A DNA stretch of 64,000 nucleotides from Salvelinus alpinus (Eukaryota > Chordata > Actinopteri > Salmoniformes > Salmonidae), in contig NC_092094.1 of assembly GCF_045679555.1 (NCBI RefSeq), positions 16,363,112-16,427,111 on the forward strand, in the 5' to 3' direction. Shown here piece after piece: positions 1 to 13,599 of this stretch. The notes below the pieces were generated by a model that ran no database searches, was not told the origin of the DNA, and was given only the letters and a program-made list of their open reading frames with translations. Made by a program: the position numbers and the translations under genes. Every line of letters begins with the position of its first letter. Position 1 is the stretch's first letter.

Positions 1-660
1 CCATACATAGCTTGTTTTTGGTCACAGGTTCAGGAATGGCTGAAGAACTGCAACATTTACTTGGTGTTAACTCTGCAAATAGCACTGCTGGGTGATGTGA
101 AAAGTCATAGTCAATCCATTCAAAATATAATAACATTCTTAGCAAAACATTTTATCTTTAATTTACAATCAATAGAAACTATGTTCAGAAATAGATGGGA
201 GGTGTTGAGGGAAGCTGGATGGGAATAAAAGTAACAAAAAAACAAGAAAACGAATGTAACATATACCATGCCCGTAAAATGTATATACAGTAGGTTCATA
301 ACTATTGTGAATGAGCACAGTTAAAAACATATTTGTCAAATAGAAATCAAATCTGGATGATCTTCAGAGATAGAAGCTGATCTACACCCTAAATATATAT
401 ATATTTTTAAAAGACACACCCAAGAAACATCCACATCAAACCACACCCCCAAGACAACTCTCGTTTGCCTTCAGTCATGGCTGCTAATATTTCAAATGAG
501 GATGGATGAAAAATTTGGCAAAGGAAGTGCAGTCGCCCTTTATGATCAACCTGCAGCGCTCTGTGCTGTCTCTCTACCTCTGGCCCTATGACTGCTCTGT
601 TCTGCTCCGGCCACAGTCAACCTGCAGTAACGAAGCTAATTAAAAAGGCCACGCACAGAA
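1..660. other. No gene recognised (left edge)
   Basis: AT-rich non-coding DNA. I see no coding exon, transposon terminus or RNA gene here. Confidence 0.5.
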
Positions 661-667
661 TCAACCT

Positions 668-1133
668 ACATCCATGGCACTCACACACACATTGCTGAGG
701 GAACACACACACACACAAACATTGCTGAGGGAACACACTCACACACACATTCCTGAGGGAACACACTCACAGACACATTGCTGAGGGAACACACACTCAC
801 ACACACATTGCTGAGGGAACACACACTCACACACACATTGCTGAGGGAACACACTCACAGACACATTGCTGAGGGAACACACTCACAGACACATTGCTGA
901 GGGAACACACACACACACACACACACACATTGCTGAGGGAACACACACACACACACACACATTGCTGAGGGAACACACTCACACACACATTGCTGAGGGA
1001 ACACACTCACACACACATTGCTGAGGGAACACACACACACACACATTGCTGAGGGAACACACACACACATTGCTGAGGGAACACACACACACACAATTAT
1101 ATAGCCTATGCAGACACACACACACACACACTG
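668..1133. repeat. Minisatellite built on (AC)n plus ATTGCTGAGGGAAC
   Basis: A tandem array whose unit is the core ATTGCTGAGGGAAC followed by a variable run of AC or ACTC dinucleotides. Units differ mainly in the length of the AC run, so the period varies from about 20 to 40 bp. Apparent open frames across it only encode Cys/Val-rich low-complexity peptide and are not genes. Confidence 0.9.
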
Positions 1134-1140
1134 AGCCCTA

Positions 1141-1702
1141 CAGCATCCGACCCAAACAAATTCATGATTTCCGCACCCCTGTATACTTTATGTCGTATTT
1201 AACACCGTAATCTATTTTCCCAACCCACCATAGGGTATTGTAAGACATCAGTTACCATGTGGTAGAGGGAGAGGAACACCAGCATGAAGGCAGAAAATCA
1301 ATAGTAGTATAACAATCCATCCTGACATGACCATATTGCCATTCTTACACTTTCATAGATTACATAATCCATATCAAAACCAATTGAATCAAATAAGGCA
1401 TTAGGCCTATAGCGAGCTACAGTGGGTGTGAGGGAGGCACAGAGCAGCTGTCCTACATTAGGCCAGCTTTCCTCCTCTGCTGACTGCTTGCAGAGTTGTG
1501 TTTATATTAACTGACAACCTTGTATTGATTCATATCCACCTAGCCAATACAGTATAGATCTGTAAACCCATTAGGATACTACTACCACCCCATTACTTGG
1601 TATCTGGAAGCAAAAAGTATAGTTTCTCACACATTTTCCCCACACAGTTTCTCCATTCAGCCATGAGAAGACTGCAGAGTGAGGAGACAGAGAGAGCGAG
1701 AG

Positions 1703-1733
<31 letters not shown>

Positions 1734-2667
1734 GAGTGTGTGAGTAGAGAGAGTGAATGCAGTATCAAAGAAAGGGTCAGAATGAAAAAGGTGAGATAGA
1801 GGGTATAGCTTGATGTGTAGCCTGAGGTAACGGTAACGGCTTATAATATGTCTGGGTAACACATGCTGTGTGTGTGCAATGAGCATGGGCTAATGCATGG
1901 GGAATCAACTCCCCCCCCCACACTGAGCCATGACCAACCACCCTCGGCCTCGTCTCTCCATTTTTCTCCCCACCATAGGTTTTACGTTTTCTGTCACTGG
2001 TCTGAAATGTCTTCCTTTGCAGTGCTGCCAGATTGTTGTATTATCTGTAGGCCTACCAATAATGCATGGAGCGCCTGAGCGTGGCATTGTTAACTGCGAT
2101 GTGACAACTGCACTCAAGCACATTAAAGTGTGCTCCACTGACGGAAAAAGCCTTTGTCAAGGCTGAGGCAAATGCATTAATACTGTTGACACGGTGACAA
2201 ACGAGTTAACGCACCACATCTCTCTTTGAGCATTTGTATTCATGATGATACCCAGCTCTGTAACAAGCTGTGGCAATACTCTAGACAGATTATCTATCTA
2301 TCATAAACAACCATTCATCTGGTAATGTTATTCTATTGTGCTGCTTTGAAAAAGTGGCCATCTGAGATTTTGTTGATAAAAAGAAAATGGACTGTAGTTG
2401 TTATAAAGTAATGACACTGTATCTACCCAAGTAGTCAGTTTATGAAGTCCATGTCTGAACATTTCCTAAAAGACATTGGAACTAAGATTGGAACGGGCAT
2501 AGGCCTATGGGACCACACACACACTTCACCGAATGTTGATCTACCGTTCATCTGCCATTCGTTTGGTGTGGTGTGTTTTAGCGACGTTGTGTTTTAGGGA
2601 CGTCTGACTTCCGGCATTTTCGCAGAATCGGTTTCCTAATTACGACGACACACTGTTCAGAGGTTCT
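1141..2667. other. Non-coding stretch with a GA-rich microsatellite
   Basis: No gene recognised. A GA-rich simple repeat lies at about 1687-1755. Short open frames across it are Leu/Ser-rich translations of the microsatellite. Confidence 0.5.
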
Positions 2668-2787
2668 AAGGGTCATTTCCATGTAAAAGGACCCATGAGC
2701 ACCAACATGTGAAGTTCATAGGAGCATATAAAATTGGGTGTCAAAAGAAAGCTAAGAGTCTATCTTTTTGAGAAAGTAAGGCATATA

Positions 2788-4432
<1,645 letters not shown>

Positions 4433-5158
4433 TCAACCATTTTCCATCCTAAAAAATAGGAATAAGCAAAGGCTTTGATTTCTTGTCAAACAGATGGAAA
4501 AGGTGTCTAGGAAAACATATACCAGAAAAGTCTTAAAAGAAATTATTCTCTCTCTCTCTCGCTCTCTCTCTGAATATTTCTCAATATGCAAAGAAGAATA
4601 ATGCATTTGTCTACCTTTGTTTACTTATTTAGGATACATCACCATGTGGAGAATTACATTCATATCCATAGTTATGCATTTTTGTGCAAATTCCATTACC
4701 GCAATTATGTTACCGGGTGTTTTTAACTCAACGTGTCATATAATAGCTGACACCCAATTCTTTTTGCATCTGAATCTTTGATTCTTAATTTGGAGCAGAT
4801 ATCTAACAACGTTTTTGGAAAATGTGGTCGCATAAAATAAATGAGGGAGATTTTACCGACCTTCTGTTGCCAAACTTTGCATCTGCACAGTTCTTCCAGT
4901 AAATTCGCAATTGGATTTCCAGGGCTCTGTCTTCCATATCAGCCAATGAGTAATGTTCACATAGGAAAGGCATCTCTGACTAGTAAATCCACCAGGGATG
5001 ATACGCTAACGGCGTTTTCACACATAGTTTTGAGCTATAGTTCGAATCAGAGTTAGACTATTTGTTACATTGTATTTTTTTCTCTATTTGGTCTGGTTAA
5101 TTTCACATTACCAAATATCAAAGGAACTAAAATTCCTAAACAAAACCATGTTTCCCAG

Positions 5159-7302
5159 CCTGGTCTCATAGACTAGACATAACATAGTAAACGTAAATCC
5201 GGGACACTCAAATTAGTATGAGATGTTACGTTTGAAGATTACTTAAGGCAAGGTTACTTAAGGCAAAAACGAAAGGAAGGTGGTTGGTCATGGTGGATGG
5301 GTGGGCTTATAACGCGAACATCTAGCAACCCAGAGGTTGCATGTTCAAATTTCATCACAGACAACATTAGCACTTTAGCAACTTTGCTTGTGTTGCCCGG
5401 TATATTGGTACCTGCCCGGTACATCCCTTACCAGCCATCACTCACCTGCTTCTCTCTGTCCACTCTTCCTGCACATCTATTCCCCCATATGTTTTTAAAA
5501 TACAATTTAGCCTTGATGGCGATCGGGGATGGAGACCCTGATCAGTCTTCTGTTTTTACATTTGTACATTTGATACATTGGATTAGTGCACAGAGTGCAA
5601 AGTTGATACATTGTACATCATTTCCTCCCTGATATAACCAAGAGCACAGGCCAGTCTGAGTATTGGCTTTGCAAGTTCGCTGTCACACAGCAGTGCCATA
5701 GGAAAAACAGCTTCGGGACAAGCAAGCTTACAGCAATGGAAATGGCTCGTCTCTAGCTCAAACGGTTAAAAGAATATGACATAACCGGAGCTACCTTTTT
5801 ATCTTCATGCGGGATTTCGCACGCATTTGATATAATTTCACAAACCATGTCGCGGCCTGCTAATTATTGGTTTGATAACAAACACCATTGTTCAAGTCAT
5901 GTTACCTAGCTAGCTAATAACCTGGTAACTTGACAGTAGTCCTAGGCAAATTTGATTGCCACAGGAAGAAAGTAAAAGGGTCTGCTACTCATGAGATGTG
6001 CTTCAAAAGGTAGGATTCATATAGGCCTAACTATATAAAACAATTGATCTCTTTCTGGTGCTCCTTACATTCGGTTTGGTGCCTAACATTTGTTAAAGTT
6101 GGAAGCAGTGTGTGTATGTTTGTGGTAGAGAGAGTGGTGTGTGTGTGTGTTTATGAGAACGAGGGAGACGTGTGTCTGTGTTAACTAAAGAGTAAAGGTT
6201 TCATGCAGTATTTTCCCCTTACTGCAACAATGACATGCAGATCAGTATGCATGTACAGTATATTCCTTCCTCACATTCCTCCAGCCAACTCACAGGTAGG
6301 CCTTTGCAAATATTAGCAAATTAGCCATTCTACACAGTATTGTATGATACAGTGAACAGTGTGTAGTTAAATTCAATATGTGTTGAATTGAGTAAAACTG
6401 TGAATATCAGTGACAGGTTTTTGGTGTAGCACATGCGCATAATGTTTAGAAAACAGGAACAACCGTACGGGGGACGTGGCAAACAGGAAGCTAGGCCACT
6501 CTGAATTTTCCCCCCGTGGTATCGCATTACAACTTGGTATCGTGATACTTGGCCTGGTATCGTATCGTTAGTAAAATCTGGTATTGTGACAACACTAAAC
6601 TTTGCAACTACTTAGCATGTTAGCTAACCCTTCTCCTAACCCTTTTAGCTAACCCTTCAACCTAACTCCTAACCCTAACCCCTAGCCTAGCTAACATTAG
6701 TCAGCTAGCTAACATTAGCATTAGACACCTAGAATTAGCCACAACAAATTGGAATTCGTAACATATCATACATGTTGCAAATTTATAACATATTGTATGA
6801 ATTGCAATTCGCAACATATCATACTAATTGTAATTTGTAACATATCATACGAAATGGATAATGGACATCCTGGCAAGGCTCAGGAGAAGATCCTGAAACG
6901 AAAGGTCAAGGGCAGGCAGAGGTCAGTAATCCAGAGCAGAGTCCGAAAGGTACAGAACGGCAGGCAGGCTCAGGGTCAGGGCAGGCAGAATGGTAAAAAA
7001 CGGTAAAACTAGAAAACAGGAACTAGAGAAAGACAGGAGCATGGGAAAAATGCTTGTAGGATTGACGAAAAAAAATGAACTGGCAACAGGCAAACAGAGA
7101 ACACAGGTATAAATACACTAGGGATAATGGGGAAGATGGGCGACACCTGGAGGGGGGTGGAGACAAGCACAAAGACAGGTGAAACAGATCAGGGTGTGAC
7201 ACATCCACAAATTAATACATACCATAGGAAATATAACATATCATACTAAATGGAATGTCTCGGGTTTATGTACAGAACAATATGAAATGGTCTGAGACCA
7301 GG
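5159..7302. repeat. Terminal-inverted-repeat element interrupted by insertions
   Basis: Starts CCTGGTCTCA (5159-5168) and ends TGAGACCAGG (7293-7302), a perfect inverted pair. Internal blocks such as CTAGCAACCCAGAGGTTGC (about 5324), a CTAACCCTAACC-like block (6610-6740) and repeated AACATATCATAC words (6765-6850 and 7227-7240) look like one dispersed salmonid repeat. It is interrupted between about 5390 and 6595 by DNA I cannot classify, and at 6871-7201 by a solo LTR. No coding capacity seen. Confidence 0.6.
6871..7201. mobile_element. Solo LTR
   Basis: A 331-bp block starting TGGCAAGG and ending GTGTGACA (TG...CA), flanked on both sides by CATCC (6866-6870 and 7202-7206), a 5-bp target duplication. 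No internal retroelement sequence is present, so it looks like a solo LTR left by recombination between two LTRs. Its end GATCAGGGTGTGACA resembles the end of the block at 20891-21290. Confidence 0.8.
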
Positions 7303-8250
7303 TTGCAGCCTCAGCCCAGCCCAGTTCCATGCGAGTAATGTGTTTATTGGACAAAAATTATTCAATTAAATCCATTTATGATTATCGTGTGTCCCAATAT
7401 TCATATTACTTTAGTTTTGGACTTCTAACAACATACGCGAGGAAACAGCGCAATAGCTGCTCTAACTGCGATGGGAATAGACTATATTCAGTAGACTATA
7501 TCCCCGGTATAGACCCCATCTCTCCTAATCTGCATCGGATGCGCTGCTACTCACAGAATGTTTCAGAGATATCAAGTTATGATGCTGCGTGTATTTCATC
7601 AAATGCTCGCAGTCAAACAACCAATAATAACACTCAACTCAAAAACTCTGGTTATTTTCCTGTGTTTGGTCCTAACTGCGCTCTCATCTGCAGCAATTCG
7701 CACCACAGTAAGAATTGAATGTGACCAGGACCACCCTCTTTGAGAGAACCACAGTAAGTTGTTCAGTGCGCCCCTGAGTGCAGATAGGGATCAAACCACT
7801 GCAAACAAACCAAACTAAGGGTTTAAACGGACTAGAGTTCGGAAAAATTGCACCAAACCAATTTGGTGTGAAAATAATGTCCCCTAAGGCACCAAGGGAT
7901 ACTGATTGCAGCCAGCCGTTACTAGTTTTCCCCAAAGTCTTTGCAGTTCTGCCTCTGCATCATTTCTCCTCAGTTTACCGAAAAGCACTCCGATCCTCAC
8001 AAAACCCCCGCCCTGAGAGAGGGCTTGATTTGAGCTTTAGAGAGCCGGAGCTTGGCAGTAGCAACAGAACGAACTGGAAAAAAGGGCAGGGTACCAACCA
8101 AGACTTTACAATGTCAAGACCAGACATAATACTGAGTAATGTATCAAACTTCAGAATCAATTAAATGTAGGCAATGAATATTCTAAGATCAAATAACCTC
8201 ATAATGATTAATAATTTCTTTGTGGTGAACATGTAGTAAAAAATGTAATG
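7303..8250. other. No gene recognised
   Basis: Contains open frames of up to about 130 codons, but they match no family I know and lack a convincing splice or start context. I do not call a gene. Confidence 0.4.
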
Positions 8251-8254
8251 TAAC

Positions 8255-9720
8255 AAACCTCCAAACAAACTTCAATGCCATACTTCCGTGGCCTCCAACT
8301 TCTTTTAAATTCTAGTAAAACTAAATGCATGCTCTTCAACCGATTGCTGCCCGCACCCGCCCGACTAGCATCACTACTCTGGACAGTTCTGACTTAGAGT
8401 ATGTGTAAAACTACAAATACCTAGATGTCTAGTTAGACTGTAAACTCTCTTTCCAGACTCACATTAAGCATCTCCAATCCAAAATGAAATCTAGAATTGG
8501 CTTCCTATTTCGCAAACAAAGCCTCCTTCACTCATGCTGCCAAACATATCCTCGTAAAACTGACTATTCTACCGATCCTTGACTTCGGCGATGTCATTTA
8601 CAAAATAGCCTCCAACACTCTACTCAGAAAATTGGATGTAGTCTATCACAGTGCCATCTGTTTTGTCACCAAAGCCCCATATACCAAAGCTCCCGGGTGG
8701 CGCAGTGGTCTAGGGTACTGCATCGCAGTGCTAGCTGCGTCACCAGAGTCTCTGGGTTCGCGCCCAGGCTGGGCTGGGTTCGCGCCCAGGCTCTGTCGCA
8801 GCCGGCCGCAACCGGGAGGTCCGTGGGGCGACGCACAATTGGCATAGCGTCGTCCGGGTTAGGGAGGGTTTGGCCGGTAGGGATATCCTTGTCTCAGTAT
8901 GTAAAAAATGTAATAAAAAATGTATGCACTCTACTGTAAGTCGCTCTGGATAAGAGCGTCTGCTAAATGACTAAAATGTAAAAATGTAAAATGTAAATAT
9001 ACTACCCACCACTGCGACCTATATGCTCTCGTTGGCTGGCCCTCGCTACATATTCATCGCCAAACCCACTGGCTCTAAGTCATCTATAAGTCTTTGCTAG
9101 GTAAAGCCCAGCCTTATCTCAGCTCACTGGTCACCATAGCAACACCCACCCGTAGCACACGCTCCAGCAGGTATATTTCACTGGTCATCCCCAAAGCCAA
9201 CACCTCCTTTGGTCGCCTTTTCTTCCAGTTCTCTGCTGCCAATGACTGGAATGAATTGCAAAAATCACTGAAGCTGGAGACTTCACCCTCTCTAACTTTA
9301 AGCATCAGCTGTCAGAGCAGCTTACCAATCACTGTACCTGTACACAGCCCATCTGTAAATAGCACACCCAGCTACCTCATCCCCATATTAGTATTATTTT
9401 TTGCTCTTTTGCACCCCAGTATCTCTACTTGCACATCCTCATCTGCACATCTATCACTCCAGTGTTAATGCTGAATTCTAATTATTTCACCTCTATGGCC
9501 TATTTATTGCCTTACCTCCCTAGTCTTACTACATTTGCACACACTGTACATAGACTTTTATATTGTGTTTTGACAGTACGTTTGTTTATCCCATGTGTAA
9601 CTCTGTGTTGTTGTTTTTGTCACACTGCTTTGCTTTATCTTGACCAGGTCGCAGTTGTAAATGAGAACTTGTTCTCAACTGGCCTACCTGATTAAATAAA
9701 GGTGATATAAAAATAAAATA
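8255..9720 (+). mobile_element. LINE 3' end (5'-truncated, L2-like)
   Basis: The conceptual translation follows the post-RT C-terminus of a fish non-LTR retrotransposon: a region around the block FTHAAKHILVKLTILPILDF, then AICFVTKAPY, then after a SINE interruption SSRYISLVIPKANTSFGRLF and NDWNELQKSLKLE. It is broken by stops and shifts. It ends in an AT-rich tail containing ATTAAATAAAGG. The upstream endonuclease and RT domains are absent, the usual 5' truncation. The same 3' tail word is used by SINEs at 33160-33332. Confidence 0.85.
8685..8996 (+). mobile_element. SmaI-type tRNA-derived SINE inside the LINE
   Basis: Starts near CAAAGCTCCCGGGTGGCGCA (SmaI site CCCGGG), with A-box-like GGCGCAGTGGTCTAGGG and B-box-like GGTTCGCGCCC, the latter locally duplicated. 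It continues through GTCGCAGCCGGCCGC and ends with TAAGTCGCTCTGGATAAGAG and an (A)TGTAAA tail. ATATAC flanks both sides (8679-8684 and 8997-9002) as target duplication and interrupts the LINE, so the SINE is younger than the LINE copy. Confidence 0.92.
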
Positions 9721-9919
9721 ATACAAGCAGAAGGATCCAGCCAAGTGTAACAGATGTAAATTGTACTCTCCTTGCGTTGTGTTTTGTCCAAATAAATCAC
9801 ATCAGCCAGTGGTCCCAGTTGAGCATCATTTATTTCTGTTGCTGTTGTTAAATAGCAAACAGCACGTTAGTTGTGCAGGGCTTAACGGTATTGATGGCTG
9901 TCGATGGCAAAAATCCCTT

Positions 9920-10269
9920 TGTCAGAGTCTATCTAGAAGATAGCGAAGGAGTCAGGCGCAGGACACAGGTAAGAGTAAAAGAACACTGTAATTTACTCAA
10001 TCCAAGACCTTAACAAAAATCCTGGAAAAAAACAAGGATAAAACAGGACATCGAACTCCAACACACGAAAGACAATCACGCACAAAACATAAAGGGAAAC
10101 CAGAGGGTTAGATAAGGAACACAATTATGAGATGGGAACCAGGTGTGTAAACAGACAAAACAAAAGGAAAAATGAAACATGGATCGGTGGCAGCTAGAAA
10201 GCCGGTGACGTCGACCGCCGAACGCCGCCCGAACAAGGAGAGGGAACAACTTCGGTGGAAGTCGTGACA
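9920..10269 (-). repeat. 3' LTR of the gypsy element
   Basis: 350 bp, nearly identical to the other LTR at 14547-14889 apart from small differences, for example a TCGACC-type insertion near 10210. The high similarity implies fairly recent insertion. It contains the word AATCACGCAC (10074-10083) and a TATA-like TTAGATAA on the plus strand about 25-30 bp above it. Confidence 0.95.
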
Positions 10270-10283
10270 GTACCCCCCCCTTG
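10270..10283 (-). promoter_or_regulatory. Polypurine tract
   Basis: On the minus strand AAGGGGGGGGTAC abuts the 3' LTR. This is the usual primer for plus-strand DNA synthesis of an LTR element, and its position fixes the element's orientation. Confidence 0.85.
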
Positions 10284-10339
10284 ACGCGCGGCTCCAGCAG
10301 CGCGCCGACACCGGCCACGGGGACGACCCGGGGGACGAC

Positions 10340-13300
10340 GATCCGGATGGAGTCAGTGAAATTCCTGGAGTAACGATGGGTCCAGGATGTCCCCCACCGG
10401 TACCCAGCATCTCTCCTCCGGGCCGTACCCCTCCCACTCCACGAGGTACTGAAGGCCTCTCGCCCGACGTCTTGAGTCCATAATGGCTCGCACTGTATAC
10501 GCCGGGGCCCCCTCGTTGTCCAGAGGTGGTGGAGGAACCTCCCGCACCTCAGACTGCTGGAGAGGACCAGCCACCACCGGCCTGAGGAGAGACACATGGA
10601 ACGAGGGGTTAATACGGTAATCAGGGGGGAGCTGTAACCTATAGCAAACCTCGTCCAGTCTCCTCAGGACTTTGAATGGCCCCACAAACCGCGGACCCAG
10701 CTCCGGCAGGGCAGGTGAAGGGGCAGGTTTCGGGTTGAGAGCCAGACCCGATCCCCCGGTGCATACACCGGGGCCTCACTGCGGTGGCGGTCGACACTCA
10801 TCTTCTGCCGCCTGATGGCCCTTTGTAGATGCACATGGGCAGCGTCCCATGTCTCCTCCGAGTGCCGAAACCATTCATCCACCGCAGGAGCCTCGATCTG
10901 GCTCTGATGCCATGGTGCCAGGACCGGCTGGTAACCTAGCACACACTGAAAAGGTGACAGGTTAGTGGAGGAGTGGCGGAGGGAGTTTTGAGCCATCTCT
11001 GCCCAGGGGAGAAACACCGCCCACTCCCCCGGCCGGTCCTGGCAATAGGACCGCAGAAACCTACCCACCTCCTGGTTGACTCTTTCCACCTGCCCGTTGC
11101 TCTCGGGGTGAAAACCTGAGGCAAGGCTGACCAAGACCCCCAGGCGCTCCATAAACGCCCTCCAGACTTTAGACGTGAATTGGGGACCCCGATCAGAAAC
11201 TATATCTATATAATAGGGCCTCCGCAGTCTGTAGGGCCGTAGGGAGACCGGGCAAAGGAAGGAGACGGCAGGACTTAGAAAGCCGATCCACAACGACTAG
11301 GATCGTGGTGTTACCCCGCGAGGGTGGAAGATCCGTCAGGAAATCCACCGAGAGGTGTGACCACGGTCGTTGTGGAATGGGAAGGGGTTGTAATTTCCCT
11401 CTGGGCAGGTGTCTAGGTGCCTTGCACTGTGCGCACACCGAACAGGAGGACACATAAACCCTCACGTCCTTAGCTAACGTGGGCCACCAGTACTTCCCAG
11501 CAAGACAGCGCACTGTACGACCGATGCCAGGATGACCAGAAGAGGTTGAAGTGTGAGCCCAACAGAACAAACGATCGCGGACATCCAACGAAACATACTT
11601 ACGCCCAACCGGACACTGGGTAGGAGTGGGCTCTGAACGTGACGCCCGTTCGATGTCCGCGTCCACCTCCCACACCACTGGTGCCACCAGGCAAGAAGCT
11701 GGAATAATGGGAGTGGGATCTGCGGACCACTCCTCTGTGTCATATATCTGGGACAGTGCGTCTGCCTTAACGTTCTGGGAACCTGGTCTGTAGGAGAGGG
11801 TGAAAGAAAAGCGGGTGAAAAACATGGCCCACCTTGCCTGGCGAGGGTTCAGTCTCCTTGCTGCTTGAATGTACTCCAGATTGCGGTGGTCAGTCCAAAT
11901 GAGAAAAGGGTGTCTGGCCCCCTCAAGCCAATGTCTCCACACTTTCAGAGCCTTGTCAACAGCCAACAACTCCCGGTCCCCCACATCATAGTTTCGCTCC
12001 GCCGGGCTGAGCTTCTTCGAAAAGAATGCACAGGGGCGGAGCTTTAGTGGCGTACCCGAGCGCTGAAACAGCACAGCCCCTATCCCTGCCTCGGACGCGT
12101 CCACCTCAACTATGAACGCTAAGGAGGGATCAGGATGAGCCAGCACGGGAGCCGAGGTAAACAGAGCCTTCAGGTGACCAAAAGCCCTGTCCGCCCCAGC
12201 TGACCACTGCAGTCGCACCGGTCCCCCCTTCAGCAGTGAGGTAATGGGAGCCGCTACCTGACCAAAACCCCGGATAAACCTCCGGTAGTAGTTGGCAAAC
12301 CCTAAAAACCGCTGCACCTCCTTAACCGTGATTGGAGTCGGCCAATTACGCACGGCTGAAATGCGGTCATTCTCCATCTCTACCCCTGACGCGGAAAAGC
12401 GGTACCCTAGGAAGGAGACGGACTGTTGACGTACAGGTCATGTTCCAACAGTCGACCAAGCACCCTGCGTACCAAGGACACATGCTCGGCGCGTGTAGCG
12501 GAGTATATTAGAATGTCATCTATATACACCACTACACCCTGCCCGTGCAGGTCCCTGAAAATCTCATCAACAAAGGATTGGAAGACTGATGGAGCATTCA
12601 TTGACCCGTACGGCATGGCGAGGTACTCATAATGCCCAGAAGTGGGGCTAAATGCTGTCTTCCACTCATCTCCCGCCCGGATACGCACCAGGTTGTAAGC
12701 GCTCCTGAGGTCCAATTTTGTGAAGAAGCGCGCCCCGTGTAATGACTCGGTCATACTGGCTATGAGCGGTAGAGGGTAACTGTATTTTACCGTGATCTTA
12801 TTTAAACTTTGATAATCAATACACGGGCGCAAACCTCCATCCTTCTTCTTCACAAAAAAGAAACTCGAGGAGACAGGTGAGATGGAAGGCCGAATGTATC
12901 TCTGTCCCAGAGATTCGGTGACATATGTCTCCATAGCCGCAGTCTCCTCCTGTGACAGAGGATACACGTGACTCCTCGGAAGTGCAGCTTCTACCAAGAG
13001 ATCTATCGCACAATCCCCCTGTCGATGGGGTGGTAATTGAGTCGCCTTCTTTTTACAGAAGGCGATTGCCAAATCGGCATATTCGGGAGGAATATGCATG
13101 GTGGAGACCTGGTTTGGATCTTCCACCATAGTGGCACCTAAGGAAACACCTACACACCTCCCTGAGCACTGACAGGACCATCCCCTGAGAGCCCTCTGTT
13201 GCCACGAAATAGTGGGATCATGCGAAGCCAACCAGGGAGTCCCCAACACAACAGGGAACGCAGGAGAGTCGATTAGGAAGAGACTAATTCGCTCCCTATG

Positions 13301-13560
13301 ACTCTCCTGCGTTGTCATAGTGAGCGGAGCTGTGACCTCCCTAATTAGCCCCGACCCCAAAGGACGACTGTCTAAGGCATGTACAGGGAAGGGAACATCA
13401 ACAGACACAATCGGGATCCCTAATCTCATAGCAAAGGAACGATCGATAAAAAGTTCCCAGCTGCGCCTGAATCTACTAGCGCCTTATGCTGGGAACGCGA
13501 GGAAAACTCGGGAAATTCTATCGACAACCACATGTGTGCAACAGGGAGCTCTGGGTGAGT
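10340..13560 (-). pseudogene. Gypsy pol: protease-RT-RNase H-integrase-chromodomain
   Basis: Multi-domain polyprotein that processes, reverse-transcribes and integrates the element. Read in minus direction: protease with LVDSGAAG near 13490; RT with KLDLRSAYN and the catalytic YIDDILIY near 12515; RNase H with [16 protein letters not shown] and [11 protein letters not shown]; integrase zinc-binding H-H-C-C region near 11500, first Asp in [10 protein letters not shown], then [10 protein letters not shown] and [10 protein letters not shown]; and a chromodomain with [17 protein letters not shown] near 10400. Frame breaks are visible after the protease site (extra Ts near 13450), near 12410, near 11200 and near 10670. 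The remaining stretches are long and well conserved. Confidence 0.93.
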
Positions 13561-13599
13561 GGTGTGCCTACTCACCTGGGATGACCCACCAGTACTCCG

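Noticed and set aside
855-1127. Open frame rich in Cys and Val on the minus strand
   Set aside because: It is only the translation of the AC-rich minisatellite.
6600-6740. CTAACCCTAACC words suggesting telomeric repeats
   Set aside because: Irregular and embedded in the TIR element; not a (TTAGGG)n array.
7329-8164. Two overlapping open frames of about 128 codons
   Set aside because: No recognised domain, no splice or start context, and the surrounding DNA looks non-coding.
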